Assembly (NCBI GenBank): GCA_041228335.1
Contig: CP166130.1
Span: 892,638 to 956,637, forward strand
Reading direction: 5' to 3'
DNA: 64,000 bases
Source of the DNA: Alphaproteobacteria bacterium LSUCC0684
Lineage (GTDB): Bacteria > Pseudomonadota > Alphaproteobacteria > Puniceispirillales > UBA1172
How positions within the stretch are numbered: the stretch's first letter is position 1; each line of letters opens with the position of its first letter. Both the position numbers and the translations under genes were made by a program. The notes under the pieces were generated by a model. It saw only the letters and a list, made by a program, of their open reading frames with translations, searched no databases and had not been told where the DNA came from. Shown piece after piece: positions 1 through 8,497 of the stretch.

Positions 1-1041
1 ATGCAGCATGAAGCCCGTAAGGCACCAGTTGGGCCGGTTGTGGCCTTCATTGCGTGGAATTTTCCAGCCACTAACATGATGCGCAAAGTTGCAGGGGCGC
101 TTGCTGCTGGCTGTTCAATCACCATCAAGCCTAGTGAAGAAACGCCGGCAACGGCAATCGCAATCGGCAAGGCGTTAACCGATGCGGGGTTGCCAGCGGG
201 AGTTTTGAACATCGTATTTGGCGTACCGCCAGAGGTCTCAGAGCACCTTCTTGCGTCACGAATTCCCCGTAAACTCAGCTTTACCGGCAGTGTTCCGGTG
301 GGCATCCATTTGCAACAGCTTGCCGCAAAGAACATGATCCGTTGCACGATGGAGCTTGGCGGACATTCGCCGGTGATGGTGTTTGAGGATTGCGATATAG
401 AAACTGCGGCACAACTTTGTGCGGCAGGAAAATTCCGTAATGCCGGACAGGTCTGCATTTCACCGACAAGGTTTTTTGTTCAGGACAGCATTCACGACAA
501 GTTTCTTGCCGAATTCAAGAAGCATGTTGAGGCGGTGAAGGTGGGTGATGGCCTTGATGAGACAATGAATATGGGGCCGCTTGTTGCCGAGCGGCGGATC
601 GACATCATGGACGGGTTCGTCGCTGACGCCATTGACAAAGGGGCCGAGTTGCTGACTGGCGGGTCACGCATTCAGAGTCCGGGCTCCTTCTTCATGCCAA
701 CCCTTTTGCAGAATGTGCCTGACACGGCGAGGATTATGACTGAAGAGCCGTTTGGTCCGATTGCTCCCACTGCAAGTTTTTCATCCCTTGATGAGGTCAT
801 TGACAGAGCGAACAGCCTGCCCTTTGGCCTTGCGGCCTATGCCTTTACCGGCAGCCCAAAAACAGCTGGCGTGCTGAAAACTGAAATTGAAACCGGAATG
901 CTGGCGATCAATTCACTGCATGTCCATTCGGTAGAAACGCCATTTGGCGGGCTGAAATTCAGCGGGTATGGCTACGAAGGGGGTATTGAGGGGCTTGAAG
1001 TGTTCCTTGCTACCAAATATTCAAGCGAGATTTATAGCTAG
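1..1041 (+). CDS. Aldehyde dehydrogenase, C-terminal part (5' end outside window)
   Basis: NAD(P)-dependent oxidation of an aldehyde to the acid. The visible 346 residues hold the nucleotide-binding and catalytic parts: the general-base Glu in MELGGHSP (E118 here) and the nucleophilic Cys in GQVCISP (C152). Family members are usually about 480 residues, so roughly 130 N-terminal residues lie left of the window and the ATG at base 1 is probably an internal Met. It ends 26 bases before the 3' end of the convergent choline-sulfatase-like gene. It resembles the aldehyde dehydrogenase at 41517-42959, which has the same MELGGHSP and QVC[IV]SP motifs. The substrate cannot be read from the sequence; betaine-aldehyde or semialdehyde types are both possible. 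Confidence 0.88.
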   Translation: MQHEARKAPVGPVVAFIAWNFPATNMMRKVAGALAAGCSITIKPSEETPATAIAIGKALTDAGLPAGVLNIVFGVPPEVSEHLLASRIPRKLSFTGSVPVGIHLQQLAAKNMIRCTMELGGHSPVMVFEDCDIETAAQLCAAGKFRNAGQVCISPTRFFVQDSIHDKFLAEFKKHVEAVKVGDGLDETMNMGPLVAERRIDIMDGFVADAIDKGAELLTGGSRIQSPGSFFMPTLLQNVPDTARIMTEEPFGPIAPTASFSSLDEVIDRANSLPFGLAAYAFTGSPKTAGVLKTEIETGMLAINSLHVHSVETPFGGLKFSGYGYEGGIEGLEVFLATKYSSEIYS

Positions 1042-1067
1042 ATCCGTTTGATCCTCTCGCCGTCAGT

Positions 1068-2630
1068 TTATCCCTGATTGCGGGGGGTTTGTGGCGGCGT
1101 GGTTGGAACAAAGGGAAATCGTTTACGCGCCTTTGTTGCGGTGGTGTTCGGATCAATCGCTCCACGAACATAGGCTCTGGTTGCGTCAAATGGCGGGGTG
1201 TAATCCCATGAAGGGAATACACCCTGTTTCATTGCCTCCTGCACGAATAACCGCATCTTTTGTGATGCCATCACACGCTCAGCAAGAGCCGTTTCGTCCC
1301 AGCGCGATGACACTTTAGCGCGCATCTCTCTGATGATGTGTGAAAATACCGTATCCTGCGCCAGATTGTGCTGCTCGTGCGGATCATCGGCCAAATCAAA
1401 AAGCATTTCCGGGTCGTCGCCACAGCGAACATATTTCATTTGCCGATGGCGACACATCAATGCCGGTGCATGCACACCCTCACCACAATATTCGAAAAAT
1501 ATCAGATCATCATCGCTGTCGGCGGCGGGCAGATCAAACAGGCTTTTGCCATCCACTGGTGCTACGAATTCATATTTGTTCTTGTTTGTTGCAATGTCGG
1601 TGAAAGTCGGCAGTAAATCGGCAAGCGTTGTCAGGGCGGTCTCACAATGTCCCTTCTTGATCTCTGGACCCATGGAAATCATCGGGACGCGGACAGACCC
1701 TTCATAGGGATTGAATTTATACCACATGCCGCGCTCACCAATCATGTCGCCATGATCGGAGATCACGAAGATATAGGTGTTGTCCATGAGATTGGTTCTT
1801 TCAAGTGTCTCAACGAGGCCACCAACCAGTGAGTCAAAATAGCTTGTCATGGCAAAATAGGCATGCCGTGCTGTTCGCAATTGGTCTTCAGTGATGTCGA
1901 ATTCATCCTGACGTATGGTCATGAAATAGCGTTGTGACCAGGGATCGCGTTCGGGGTAGGGGATATAGTCTACAGTTGGCATGGGGATCGCGTCGTGGTC
2001 ATAGAGATCCCAGAATTCTTGCGTTGTCACGAAGGGGTTGTGGGGATGAGTGAATGATGCGTGGACCAGAAACGGGCGTTGGTCGGCGCTCCTGGCAATG
2101 TCAAACAACTCTTGTCGTGCAGTGTTGAAAACATGGTCATCGTAATCAATTTGCAGGCTTCGTTGGCAGATACCTGCCTCAACAACGCTGTGAAGGCTCA
2201 TCCTCGAGGGTGAGTATTCCTCGTCAATCTTTGACCAGTCGGCAGTCCAGCCATAATCCGAGGGGTATATGTCTGTGGTTAGACGGCGCTCAAATCCATG
2301 CAGTTGATCCGGCCCAACAAAATGCATCTTGCCAACAAGTGTTGTCTGGTAGCCGAGCATACGCAGATAATGGGCATAGGTTGGTTCAGATGATAGAAAT
2401 TCCCCGGCATTATCATAAACACCGATATTTGATGGCAGGCGCCCCGTCATCATGGATGCGCGCGATGGGCCGCAGACAGGACTGTTGCAATATGCATTAA
2501 CAAATACGGTTCCGTTTGTGGCAATCTTGTCGATATTTGGTGTCTTGGCGAACGGTGTGCCGTATGTGTTCAGACATAATGCGGTAAGTTGGTCGGCTTG
2601 AATTACCAGAATGTTGGGCTGTTTGCTCAT
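1068..2630 (-). CDS. betC: Choline-sulfatase-like sulfatase
   Basis: Type I sulfatase (formylglycine enzyme, alkaline-phosphatase superfamily), 520 residues. The maturation motif is C53-G-P-S-R57. BetC landmarks are present: the N-terminal metal site QADQ, the stretch GKMHFVGPDQLHGFE, LTTDIYPSDYGW, and the C-terminal FPSWDYTP tail that in choline sulfatases helps form the oligomer. Choline-O-sulfate hydrolysis to choline and sulfate is the family role; other sulfate esters cannot be excluded. There is no signal peptide, so it is probably cytoplasmic, matching uptake of the intact ester. It lies 21 bases behind the sulfatase at 2652-4151, probably co-transcribed with it. A second BetC-like paralogue is at 10012-11637. 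No choline oxidation genes are adjacent. Confidence 0.88.
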   Translation of the reverse strand: MSKQPNILVIQADQLTALCLNTYGTPFAKTPNIDKIATNGTVFVNAYCNSPVCGPSRASMMTGRLPSNIGVYDNAGEFLSSEPTYAHYLRMLGYQTTLVGKMHFVGPDQLHGFERRLTTDIYPSDYGWTADWSKIDEEYSPSRMSLHSVVEAGICQRSLQIDYDDHVFNTARQELFDIARSADQRPFLVHASFTHPHNPFVTTQEFWDLYDHDAIPMPTVDYIPYPERDPWSQRYFMTIRQDEFDITEDQLRTARHAYFAMTSYFDSLVGGLVETLERTNLMDNTYIFVISDHGDMIGERGMWYKFNPYEGSVRVPMISMGPEIKKGHCETALTTLADLLPTFTDIATNKNKYEFVAPVDGKSLFDLPAADSDDDLIFFEYCGEGVHAPALMCRHRQMKYVRCGDDPEMLFDLADDPHEQHNLAQDTVFSHIIREMRAKVSSRWDETALAERVMASQKMRLFVQEAMKQGVFPSWDYTPPFDATRAYVRGAIDPNTTATKARKRFPFVPTTPPQTPRNQG

Positions 2631-2651
2631 TTGATTGGGTTTCGTCCGGTT

Positions 2652-4151
2652 TTAGATCCTCATCGGATCCTGAGGTTTCTTGGATGGAGGTCGGTTGCCA
2701 CGAAAATTGCCGAGATTTGACCATGAAAGGATTTCGATTGTGGCGTCTTTTTTCTGCTCAAGCATCTTTGGATCATGCCATAAGTTATGAACTTCATCAG
2801 GATCGTTGGCAAGGTCATAGAGTTCGCCGTCTTTAGACCCCGGATAGACAACATATTTCCAGCGTATATCTCTGCGCATGATCAAATATTCGGCACCGGA
2901 TTGGATGTGATCGCGGCCGAGCTCGGCGTAGACATAATCACGAAGCTTTGCATCGGGATTGGCATGATCCCATACGCCGTCAGCGAGCATATTGTTTAGC
3001 GCCAGAGCTTCCCAGTTTTTTGGTGGGGTGATGCCCGCAAAATTCAAAATGGTGGGCGCCAGGTCCATGAGTTGGACCAAATCATCGCATTGCAGATTTT
3101 GCATAATCTTGCCCGGTGCCCGGAATATGAGTGGAACGCGTGTCACGCAGTCATACATGGTCCATTTTTGGATATGGCCATGCTCGCCAAGAGCATCGGC
3201 GTGATCCGAGCAAAAAATAACAATGGTATTTTCCAGATAGCCACACTTGTCGAGGCAGGACATTATCTGCCCCACTTTATGATCAATCATTGAGACATTT
3301 GCCGAGTAATACCGGTGCAATCTTTGGATGTCGTCGTCAGTTATGTTTTTTCGCCAGGCAACACTGTCGATATTGAAATCAACCATACTCTGGCGGAGTT
3401 GACGGTGCATTTTCGGCTGTTTGGATAATTCATGTGATGATGCAGAACGGTGAGGAAAGGCTGTGTCCTCGTATAGTTTTAGAAAATCATCTGTCGGATC
3501 ATATGGAGGATGGGGGCCCGGAAATCCAATCTGCAGGAAAAACGGGCTTTCTGCCTTGCGATCCTCAAGCCACCAAAGGGCGGTATCCCCGACAAAATTG
3601 TCAGGATGCATCTCGTCATCGATTTCCCAGGTAAAGCAACCGAGATTTTTCATGAATGCGTCCCGGTCGTCCCTGACCCGCGTATATCGGGATGGTTTTT
3701 CAAGCCCTTTTGCTTTCAGTGCCTTGTCCCATTCATCGTAAAGCGCTCTCTCATGATCCTCCAGAAATAGGGGGCGGTCCTTGTTTTCGACAAAGAAGCG
3801 TTGATGAAACCCTCCCTTGGCGTCATATGGATTGATGTGCATTTTGCCGATGTTGACGCAATGATACCCGGCCTCTGCCAGCCATTTCACCCAATTCGGC
3901 TGCCAGGTTTCGAAATTTGTATAGACATTGGTGGTGTGTGGATAGGCGCCAAGAAAGACGCTTGCACGTGAAGAAACGCATACAGGCGATGTGACAAAGC
4001 AGTTTGTAAAAGAAAGCCCTTCTTTCACCAGACGGTCAAGATTCGGGGTGTTCATCCAGGGGCAACCGAGCTGACTGATCGTGTCTGCACGTTGCTGATC
4101 GGTCATTATTAAAACGATGTTAGGCTTGGTTTCTTGCGGGTTCGCTGGCAT
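2652..4151 (-). CDS. Type I sulfatase with atypical CVSSR maturation motif
   Basis: Sulfatase of 499 residues with the metal-site start IVLIMTDQQRAD, a GKMHINP segment and a downstream CSDHADALGEHG metal site. The expected formylglycine motif C-x-P/A-x-R reads C58-V-S-S-R62, with Ser instead of Pro at the third position. This is unusual for substrates of the formylglycine-generating enzyme. No signal peptide is seen, so it is probably cytoplasmic. It is the first gene of the leftward pair and shares the intergenic region 4152-4271 with the ROK regulator, suggesting joint control. It could be a sulfatase on a sulfated carbohydrate or a related phosphonate/phosphodiester hydrolase; the substrate is unknown. 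Confidence 0.85.
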   Translation of the reverse strand: MPANPQETKPNIVLIMTDQQRADTISQLGCPWMNTPNLDRLVKEGLSFTNCFVTSPVCVSSRASVFLGAYPHTTNVYTNFETWQPNWVKWLAEAGYHCVNIGKMHINPYDAKGGFHQRFFVENKDRPLFLEDHERALYDEWDKALKAKGLEKPSRYTRVRDDRDAFMKNLGCFTWEIDDEMHPDNFVGDTALWWLEDRKAESPFFLQIGFPGPHPPYDPTDDFLKLYEDTAFPHRSASSHELSKQPKMHRQLRQSMVDFNIDSVAWRKNITDDDIQRLHRYYSANVSMIDHKVGQIMSCLDKCGYLENTIVIFCSDHADALGEHGHIQKWTMYDCVTRVPLIFRAPGKIMQNLQCDDLVQLMDLAPTILNFAGITPPKNWEALALNNMLADGVWDHANPDAKLRDYVYAELGRDHIQSGAEYLIMRRDIRWKYVVYPGSKDGELYDLANDPDEVHNLWHDPKMLEQKKDATIEILSWSNLGNFRGNRPPSKKPQDPMRI

Positions 4152-4271
4152 GTGATTAACCGAGGATTATTAACAAATTGTAATATTCAGTTGACAATAA
4201 TTAATTAAGTTAAAAAAATAAATACGAAATATGAAAAAATCAGCAACGTTAAACATTAAATATAGAAGTTC
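4152..4271. promoter_or_regulatory. Divergent control region between sulfatase pair and ROK operon
   Basis: This AT-rich 120-base gap separates two divergent transcription units, so it must hold promoters for both. A TTGACA hexamer lies at 4191-4196 on the + strand, but no good -10 box at 16-18 bases was found. An imperfect dyad TATTAACAAATTGTAATA is at 4168-4185. Binding by the adjacent ROK regulator is inferred from position only. Confidence 0.4.
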
Positions 4272-5513
4272 ATGCAGTTCCAATTCAAAGAGACTCAAAA
4301 TATCCGCCGACAAAATAGGGCGCAGGTCATGGCGCTCATTTTTGAGAATCCAAAAATTGACCGGACTGAACTGGCCGCGAGAATCGGAGTCAGCAACGCT
4401 GCCATAACAAACATCACAGGCGAACTGCTGGCGGCTGATCTGATTGAAGAGGTCAAAACGGACAAGAGTACGGTAAACAGAGGCCGTAAACCGGTGGGCC
4501 TGAAAATAAATGGCCAGGGTGGCTTTGTGCTTGGCGTCAATGTCCTGGCGACGAATGTCAGTGTTGTTTTGGCAGATATTTGTGGTCGTGTAATTGACCG
4601 TGTGGACCTCAATCCGCGTCGAATTGAAGATCCAAACAAAACGCTTGATGAGTTGAAAGTCGCAAAGAACGAGCTTCTCGAGAGAAACAATGTGCCGGCC
4701 AATCGCCTGTTCGGGGTGGGGTTTGCAATCGCCGGCTTTCTCGATCAGCGCACCGGCGAGTTGAAGAGGGCACCGTATATCGGTTGGCCTCCGTTCGATC
4801 TGACAGCGCGTCTTAAACAATTATTTCAGTGTGATTTGGTGGTCGGAAATGTCACGCGTTCTGTTGCCCTTGCAGAGAATCGCTATGGCGTTCTGTCCAG
4901 ATATAAGGATCTGATTTTGATCAGGTCCGGTCTTGGCTTGGGCGGTGCGTTCATTTCTGAAAGACGGGTACTTGAAGGCAGTCAGAATTTTGCAGGTGAT
5001 CTTGGCCATGTTTGTGCTGAACCCGATGGAGGCCTGTGCTCATGTGGGAAAAGAGGTTGCTTGAACACAATAGCGTCTGGCTGGGCAGTGATGCACATGC
5101 TTGGTGACGCTATTGTTTCCTATGCAACGATCAATCAGTTCCAGCAGCAGAATGCGCGTTTGTCCGAACTGGTATCTGATGAGGCAAAGGCATCTCCGGA
5201 TGTCGTAGATGCGTTGACTGTGGCGGGTGAGAAACTGGCCGCGTATGTGTCGCCGATCTGTCAGGCGTATGACCCCGAGGCAATCTGTCTTACCGGACCA
5301 TTGGGGCGTCACCCTGCATATGCCAATGCTTTCAAAAAGAGGATGGCTGAAAGCAGCCTGCCATGCCGTGTTATCACAGCCAGTGAAGAGGAAATCATGT
5401 CACCTGCCATGGCAACTGTCTATTTGGCGCTTTCAGATATCGTTTATTCATCCAGATTTGACTTTGATCAAATCTCCAGGCGCCATTCAGGCATTAAGGC
5501 GGCTATCAAATGA
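4272..5513 (+). CDS. ROK-family transcriptional regulator
   Basis: NagC/XylR-type repressor of 413 residues. A winged helix-turn-helix occupies about residues 15-65 (RTELAARIGVSNAAITN). It is followed by the ROK domain with the GLGLGGAF phosphate-loop region and the zinc motif CSCGKRGC (about residues 256-263). Family members sense sugars or sugar derivatives and repress linked catabolic genes. It is the first gene of the rightward operon, and its stop overlaps the TRAP permease start by four bases (ATGA). It faces the leftward sulfatase pair, so it probably controls all sulfatases and the transporter. The ligand is unknown; a desulfated sugar or polyol is plausible. Confidence 0.88.
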   Translation: MQFQFKETQNIRRQNRAQVMALIFENPKIDRTELAARIGVSNAAITNITGELLAADLIEEVKTDKSTVNRGRKPVGLKINGQGGFVLGVNVLATNVSVVLADICGRVIDRVDLNPRRIEDPNKTLDELKVAKNELLERNNVPANRLFGVGFAIAGFLDQRTGELKRAPYIGWPPFDLTARLKQLFQCDLVVGNVTRSVALAENRYGVLSRYKDLILIRSGLGLGGAFISERRVLEGSQNFAGDLGHVCAEPDGGLCSCGKRGCLNTIASGWAVMHMLGDAIVSYATINQFQQQNARLSELVSDEAKASPDVVDALTVAGEKLAAYVSPICQAYDPEAICLTGPLGRHPAYANAFKKRMAESSLPCRVITASEEEIMSPAMATVYLALSDIVYSSRFDFDQISRRHSGIKAAIK

Positions 5514-7402
5514 CAACATCAAACGCCCTGCGCGTCAGTGAAATGGCAAATTTCGTCACAAAATGTCTATGTGTTGGACTGGTTTTGTTTTCACTCTACA
5601 CGGCGCTTTTTGGTGTACTTCCTGATATTATCCAGCGTGGAGTCCATCTCTCCACGGTTCTGTTGCTGGTTTATGCAAAGTTTTTTGGGGACACCGGCAC
5701 TGAGGGTGGTGGTATCCTGACATACCTTCACCGAATCAAATTTTTTGTCTTTGGTATTTTGGCCGCCTTTGGTGCGGGGTATCAGTTTATCTTCTATGAT
5801 GAAGTGGTAGCCCGGTATGGTGAGATCACCACTTTTGAAATCCCCGTCGCGATTATCGCCATTATCCTGTTGCTTGATGCGACGCGCCGTACAATCGGCT
5901 GGTCAATGGTCGGTTTGGCTGTATTTTTCCTCTTTTACGCGTCATTTGGGCGGCACTTCCCGGATTTGATCTCGCATCGCGGATATGATCTTCAGCGTAT
6001 TCTTGAACAGGTGTATTTGGGTGCCGACGGTATTTACGGGACCCCACTGGGCGTAAGCGCGACTTTTGTCATCATCATTGTTGTTTTGGGCGCTTTGTTG
6101 GAAAAGACGGGGGCCAGCGGTGTTCTTATGGACATTGCAGTGGCGGCAACAAGGACTTCCCGCGGCGGCCCGGCGAAATCTGCTGTTATCGGTAGTAGCC
6201 TCATGGGGATGATTTCGGGAACTGCCGTTGCAAATGTTCTAACCACCGGAACGATCAGCATCCCCCTCATGCGCCGCGGTGGCTACAAACCCGCTGTTGC
6301 TGGCGCCGTCGAGGCTGTGGCATCGACAGGAGGTCAGTTGATGCCGCCGATCATGGGCGCAGCAGCCTTTCTCATGGCCGACATCATGGAAGTGCCATAT
6401 CTGGAGATCACCAAAGCGGCAATCATTCCAGCAATTATTTTCTATGTCGCGGTTTTTGCCTCGGTTCACCTTGAGGCGGTGCGAACAGGGTTGAAGCCAT
6501 TGCTGGATGTCGATGTGCCCAGTGTATCCGGTTCGTTACGACGAAATGGTCATGTTCTGATCTCCATACCGGTTTTTATCGGCGCGCTCATAATGGGCTA
6601 TTCGGTGATGTATTCATCGTTAGCTGGCATTGTTTGCCTTATGTTCCTCTCACTGCTGCGAAAATCGAGTCGTCTTGGCTTCAGGCAGTTGGTGGAGGCG
6701 GCGTCATCTGCCTGTGAGGCCATTGTACCAGTCGCGCTGGCTACCGCGACGGCGGGCATTGTTATCGGTGTTGTGACCCTGACCGGATTGGGACTCAAAT
6801 TCAGTTCTTTTATCGTAACCATTTCAGGAAACAATCTGGTTGTTGCCTTGATCCTGACAATGTCTGCCTCGTTGGTCCTTGGTATGGGATTGCCGACTGC
6901 AGCATCCTATATTCTGGTCGCCACGCTGACAGCACCGGCACTCGTCAATATGGGCGTGGACCTTATGGCAGCACATATGTTCGTGTTTTATTCAGCAATG
7001 TTGTCTTCAATCACGCCGCCGGTGGCGTTGGCGGCATTTGCAGCTGCCGCGATATGCAGAGAGCCACCAATGCGGGTGGCTGTAATATCGGTCAAGTTTG
7101 GATTTGTGGCATTTATAATCCCTTATTTTTTCGTGCTTGAGCCTCGCTTGCTGGCTGAGGGGCAGCTGATTGAAGTGCTGGAGATGTTCGTCTTGGCAAC
7201 AATAGCTGTCCTGGCGCTGGTCTGTGCAATTCAGGGGTATGCCTTCACCAAATTATCAATCCTGGAGCGGTGTATCCTGCCGTTGGCTGCATTTGCGTTG
7301 CTGATGCCGGGTACAATTTTAACTGCAATCGGAATAGCTGTTCTTTTGGCCATGGGGGCAGTTTGGAAGATCGGCCTATCGGCTAGGGGGGCTGGCACCT
7401 AG
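5510..7402 (+). CDS. TRAP transporter fused permease (4TM + 12TM)
   Basis: Membrane part of a TAXI-type TRAP transporter, 630 residues, in which the small DctQ-like part (about residues 1-170) is fused to the large DctM-like part. DctM hallmarks are present: the glycine-rich GTAVANVLTTG stretch, ASTGGQLMPPIMGAAAF, and LGMGLPTAASYILVA. Such fused permeases work with TAXI binding proteins and use an ion gradient to import organic acids or similar solutes. The start overlaps the ROK stop, and the binding protein follows 45 bases downstream. The position between a regulator and sulfatases suggests uptake of a sulfated organic compound; this is inference. Confidence 0.92.
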   Translation: MTTSNALRVSEMANFVTKCLCVGLVLFSLYTALFGVLPDIIQRGVHLSTVLLLVYAKFFGDTGTEGGGILTYLHRIKFFVFGILAAFGAGYQFIFYDEVVARYGEITTFEIPVAIIAIILLLDATRRTIGWSMVGLAVFFLFYASFGRHFPDLISHRGYDLQRILEQVYLGADGIYGTPLGVSATFVIIIVVLGALLEKTGASGVLMDIAVAATRTSRGGPAKSAVIGSSLMGMISGTAVANVLTTGTISIPLMRRGGYKPAVAGAVEAVASTGGQLMPPIMGAAAFLMADIMEVPYLEITKAAIIPAIIFYVAVFASVHLEAVRTGLKPLLDVDVPSVSGSLRRNGHVLISIPVFIGALIMGYSVMYSSLAGIVCLMFLSLLRKSSRLGFRQLVEAASSACEAIVPVALATATAGIVIGVVTLTGLGLKFSSFIVTISGNNLVVALILTMSASLVLGMGLPTAASYILVATLTAPALVNMGVDLMAAHMFVFYSAMLSSITPPVALAAFAAAAICREPPMRVAVISVKFGFVAFIIPYFFVLEPRLLAEGQLIEVLEMFVLATIAVLALVCAIQGYAFTKLSILERCILPLAAFALLMPGTILTAIGIAVLLAMGAVWKIGLSARGAGT

Positions 7403-7447
7403 CGCGATCGAAGACAACACCAGATCAGCTCTAATTCGGAGGAGAAA

Positions 7448-8434
7448 ATGAAAAAATCAAAATTTGTTACAGGTGCTTTTGCAGCTCTGGGCTTGATGTT
7501 CGGATCTAGTGCCATTGCTGAAACCTATTTATCTATCGGCTCAAATCCGGTCGGCAATACGGCGTATCAATGGGCGGCAGGAATTTCTGAGTTGGTCAAC
7601 AAGAATGTTCCAGGAGTAAAGGCCGCAGCAGAGGGCACCAAGGGTTATGTAGCCAATGTGCAGCTGATGCTCGATGGCAAGGTCGAAGCCGGGTTTTCAA
7701 ACACGCGGCTTGCCTATGAAGCCCATCATTCTCAGGGCTCCTACAAAGGGCAAAAGCAAGGCCAGATTGTGGGTTGGATGTCGGTCAAGCCGATTTATAT
7801 GCAGGTTATTGTTAAAGAGGACTCTGACATCAGATCGCTCTCGGATCTCAGGGGCAAGCGGGTTGGCATGGGGCAGCCGGGTGGAACCTCAATGCTTGAT
7901 GCTGATTTGTTGATGGAGACAGTTGGATTGACGCCCGGACAGGATTTCAAGGAATTCAGGGTGAAACTACCGACAATGGTAGACATGCTTGGGGATAATC
8001 AACTTGATGCACTGATCTGGAGCGGAACGCCTCCCATGCCGCCTGTTATCAAGCTTAAATCACAGCATGATGTTCGGTTTCTCGACATTCCCCGCGATAT
8101 CTCGGAGAAAATAATGAAGGTGTCACCCGCCTATACGAAAGGGGATCTGAAGGCCAATGTCTATGCGGACCAGCCAAATGAAGTGAAGTCATACATGCTC
8201 GGGAATGTTCTGCTGATCAAGGCAGACATGCCGGAGGAGATCGTGTATCAGGCGACGAAGGCGGTGATGGAGAACCTTGATTTCATGGCAACGGTTCACC
8301 CGGCTTGGAAGACCGTTCAGAAAGATGCGATCGTAAACGGGTTTACAATACCAGTTCATCCGGGTGCCTTGCGCTATTACAGGGAAGCAGGCGTTGCAGG
8401 CATCGAAGAGTTTGCCAAACGCGTCGGAAACTGA
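7448..8434 (+). CDS. TAXI-family TRAP solute-binding protein
   Basis: Periplasmic binding protein of 328 residues with a signal peptide (MKKSKFVTGAF..., likely cleavage after SSAIA, about residue 24). The mature part starts YLSIGSNPVGNTAYQWA, typical of TAXI receptors, and contains the segment LRGKRVGMGQPGG. A strong ribosome-binding site (GGAGGAG) precedes the ATG. It delivers its ligand to the fused permease just upstream. The hairpin after the stop (8442-8467) probably sets a higher mRNA level for this gene than for the sulfatases behind it. The ligand is not known; the sulfatase context suggests a sulfate ester. Confidence 0.92.
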   Translation: MKKSKFVTGAFAALGLMFGSSAIAETYLSIGSNPVGNTAYQWAAGISELVNKNVPGVKAAAEGTKGYVANVQLMLDGKVEAGFSNTRLAYEAHHSQGSYKGQKQGQIVGWMSVKPIYMQVIVKEDSDIRSLSDLRGKRVGMGQPGGTSMLDADLLMETVGLTPGQDFKEFRVKLPTMVDMLGDNQLDALIWSGTPPMPPVIKLKSQHDVRFLDIPRDISEKIMKVSPAYTKGDLKANVYADQPNEVKSYMLGNVLLIKADMPEEIVYQATKAVMENLDFMATVHPAWKTVQKDAIVNGFTIPVHPGALRYYREAGVAGIEEFAKRVGN

Positions 8435-8441
8435 TGTTTTG

Positions 8442-8467
8442 GCCACACGTCCTATTGGGCGTGTGGC
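8442..8467 (+). terminator. Intercistronic hairpin after TAXI binding protein
   Basis: Perfect 8-bp stem GCCACACG/CGTGTGGC with a 10-base loop, followed by a pyrimidine-rich tract ending in TATTTTTAT. It lies between the binding-protein stop and the next sulfatase. Such hairpins often act as partial terminators or 3'-end stabilisers behind binding-protein genes. Confidence 0.6.
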
Positions 8468-8497
8468 TTCTCCCTATTTTTATAGAATTCTGAGCCA

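Noticed and set aside
4170-4820. 216-codon frame antisense to the ROK gene
   Set aside because: The ROK regulator has helix-turn-helix and zinc motifs on the other strand; this frame has none.
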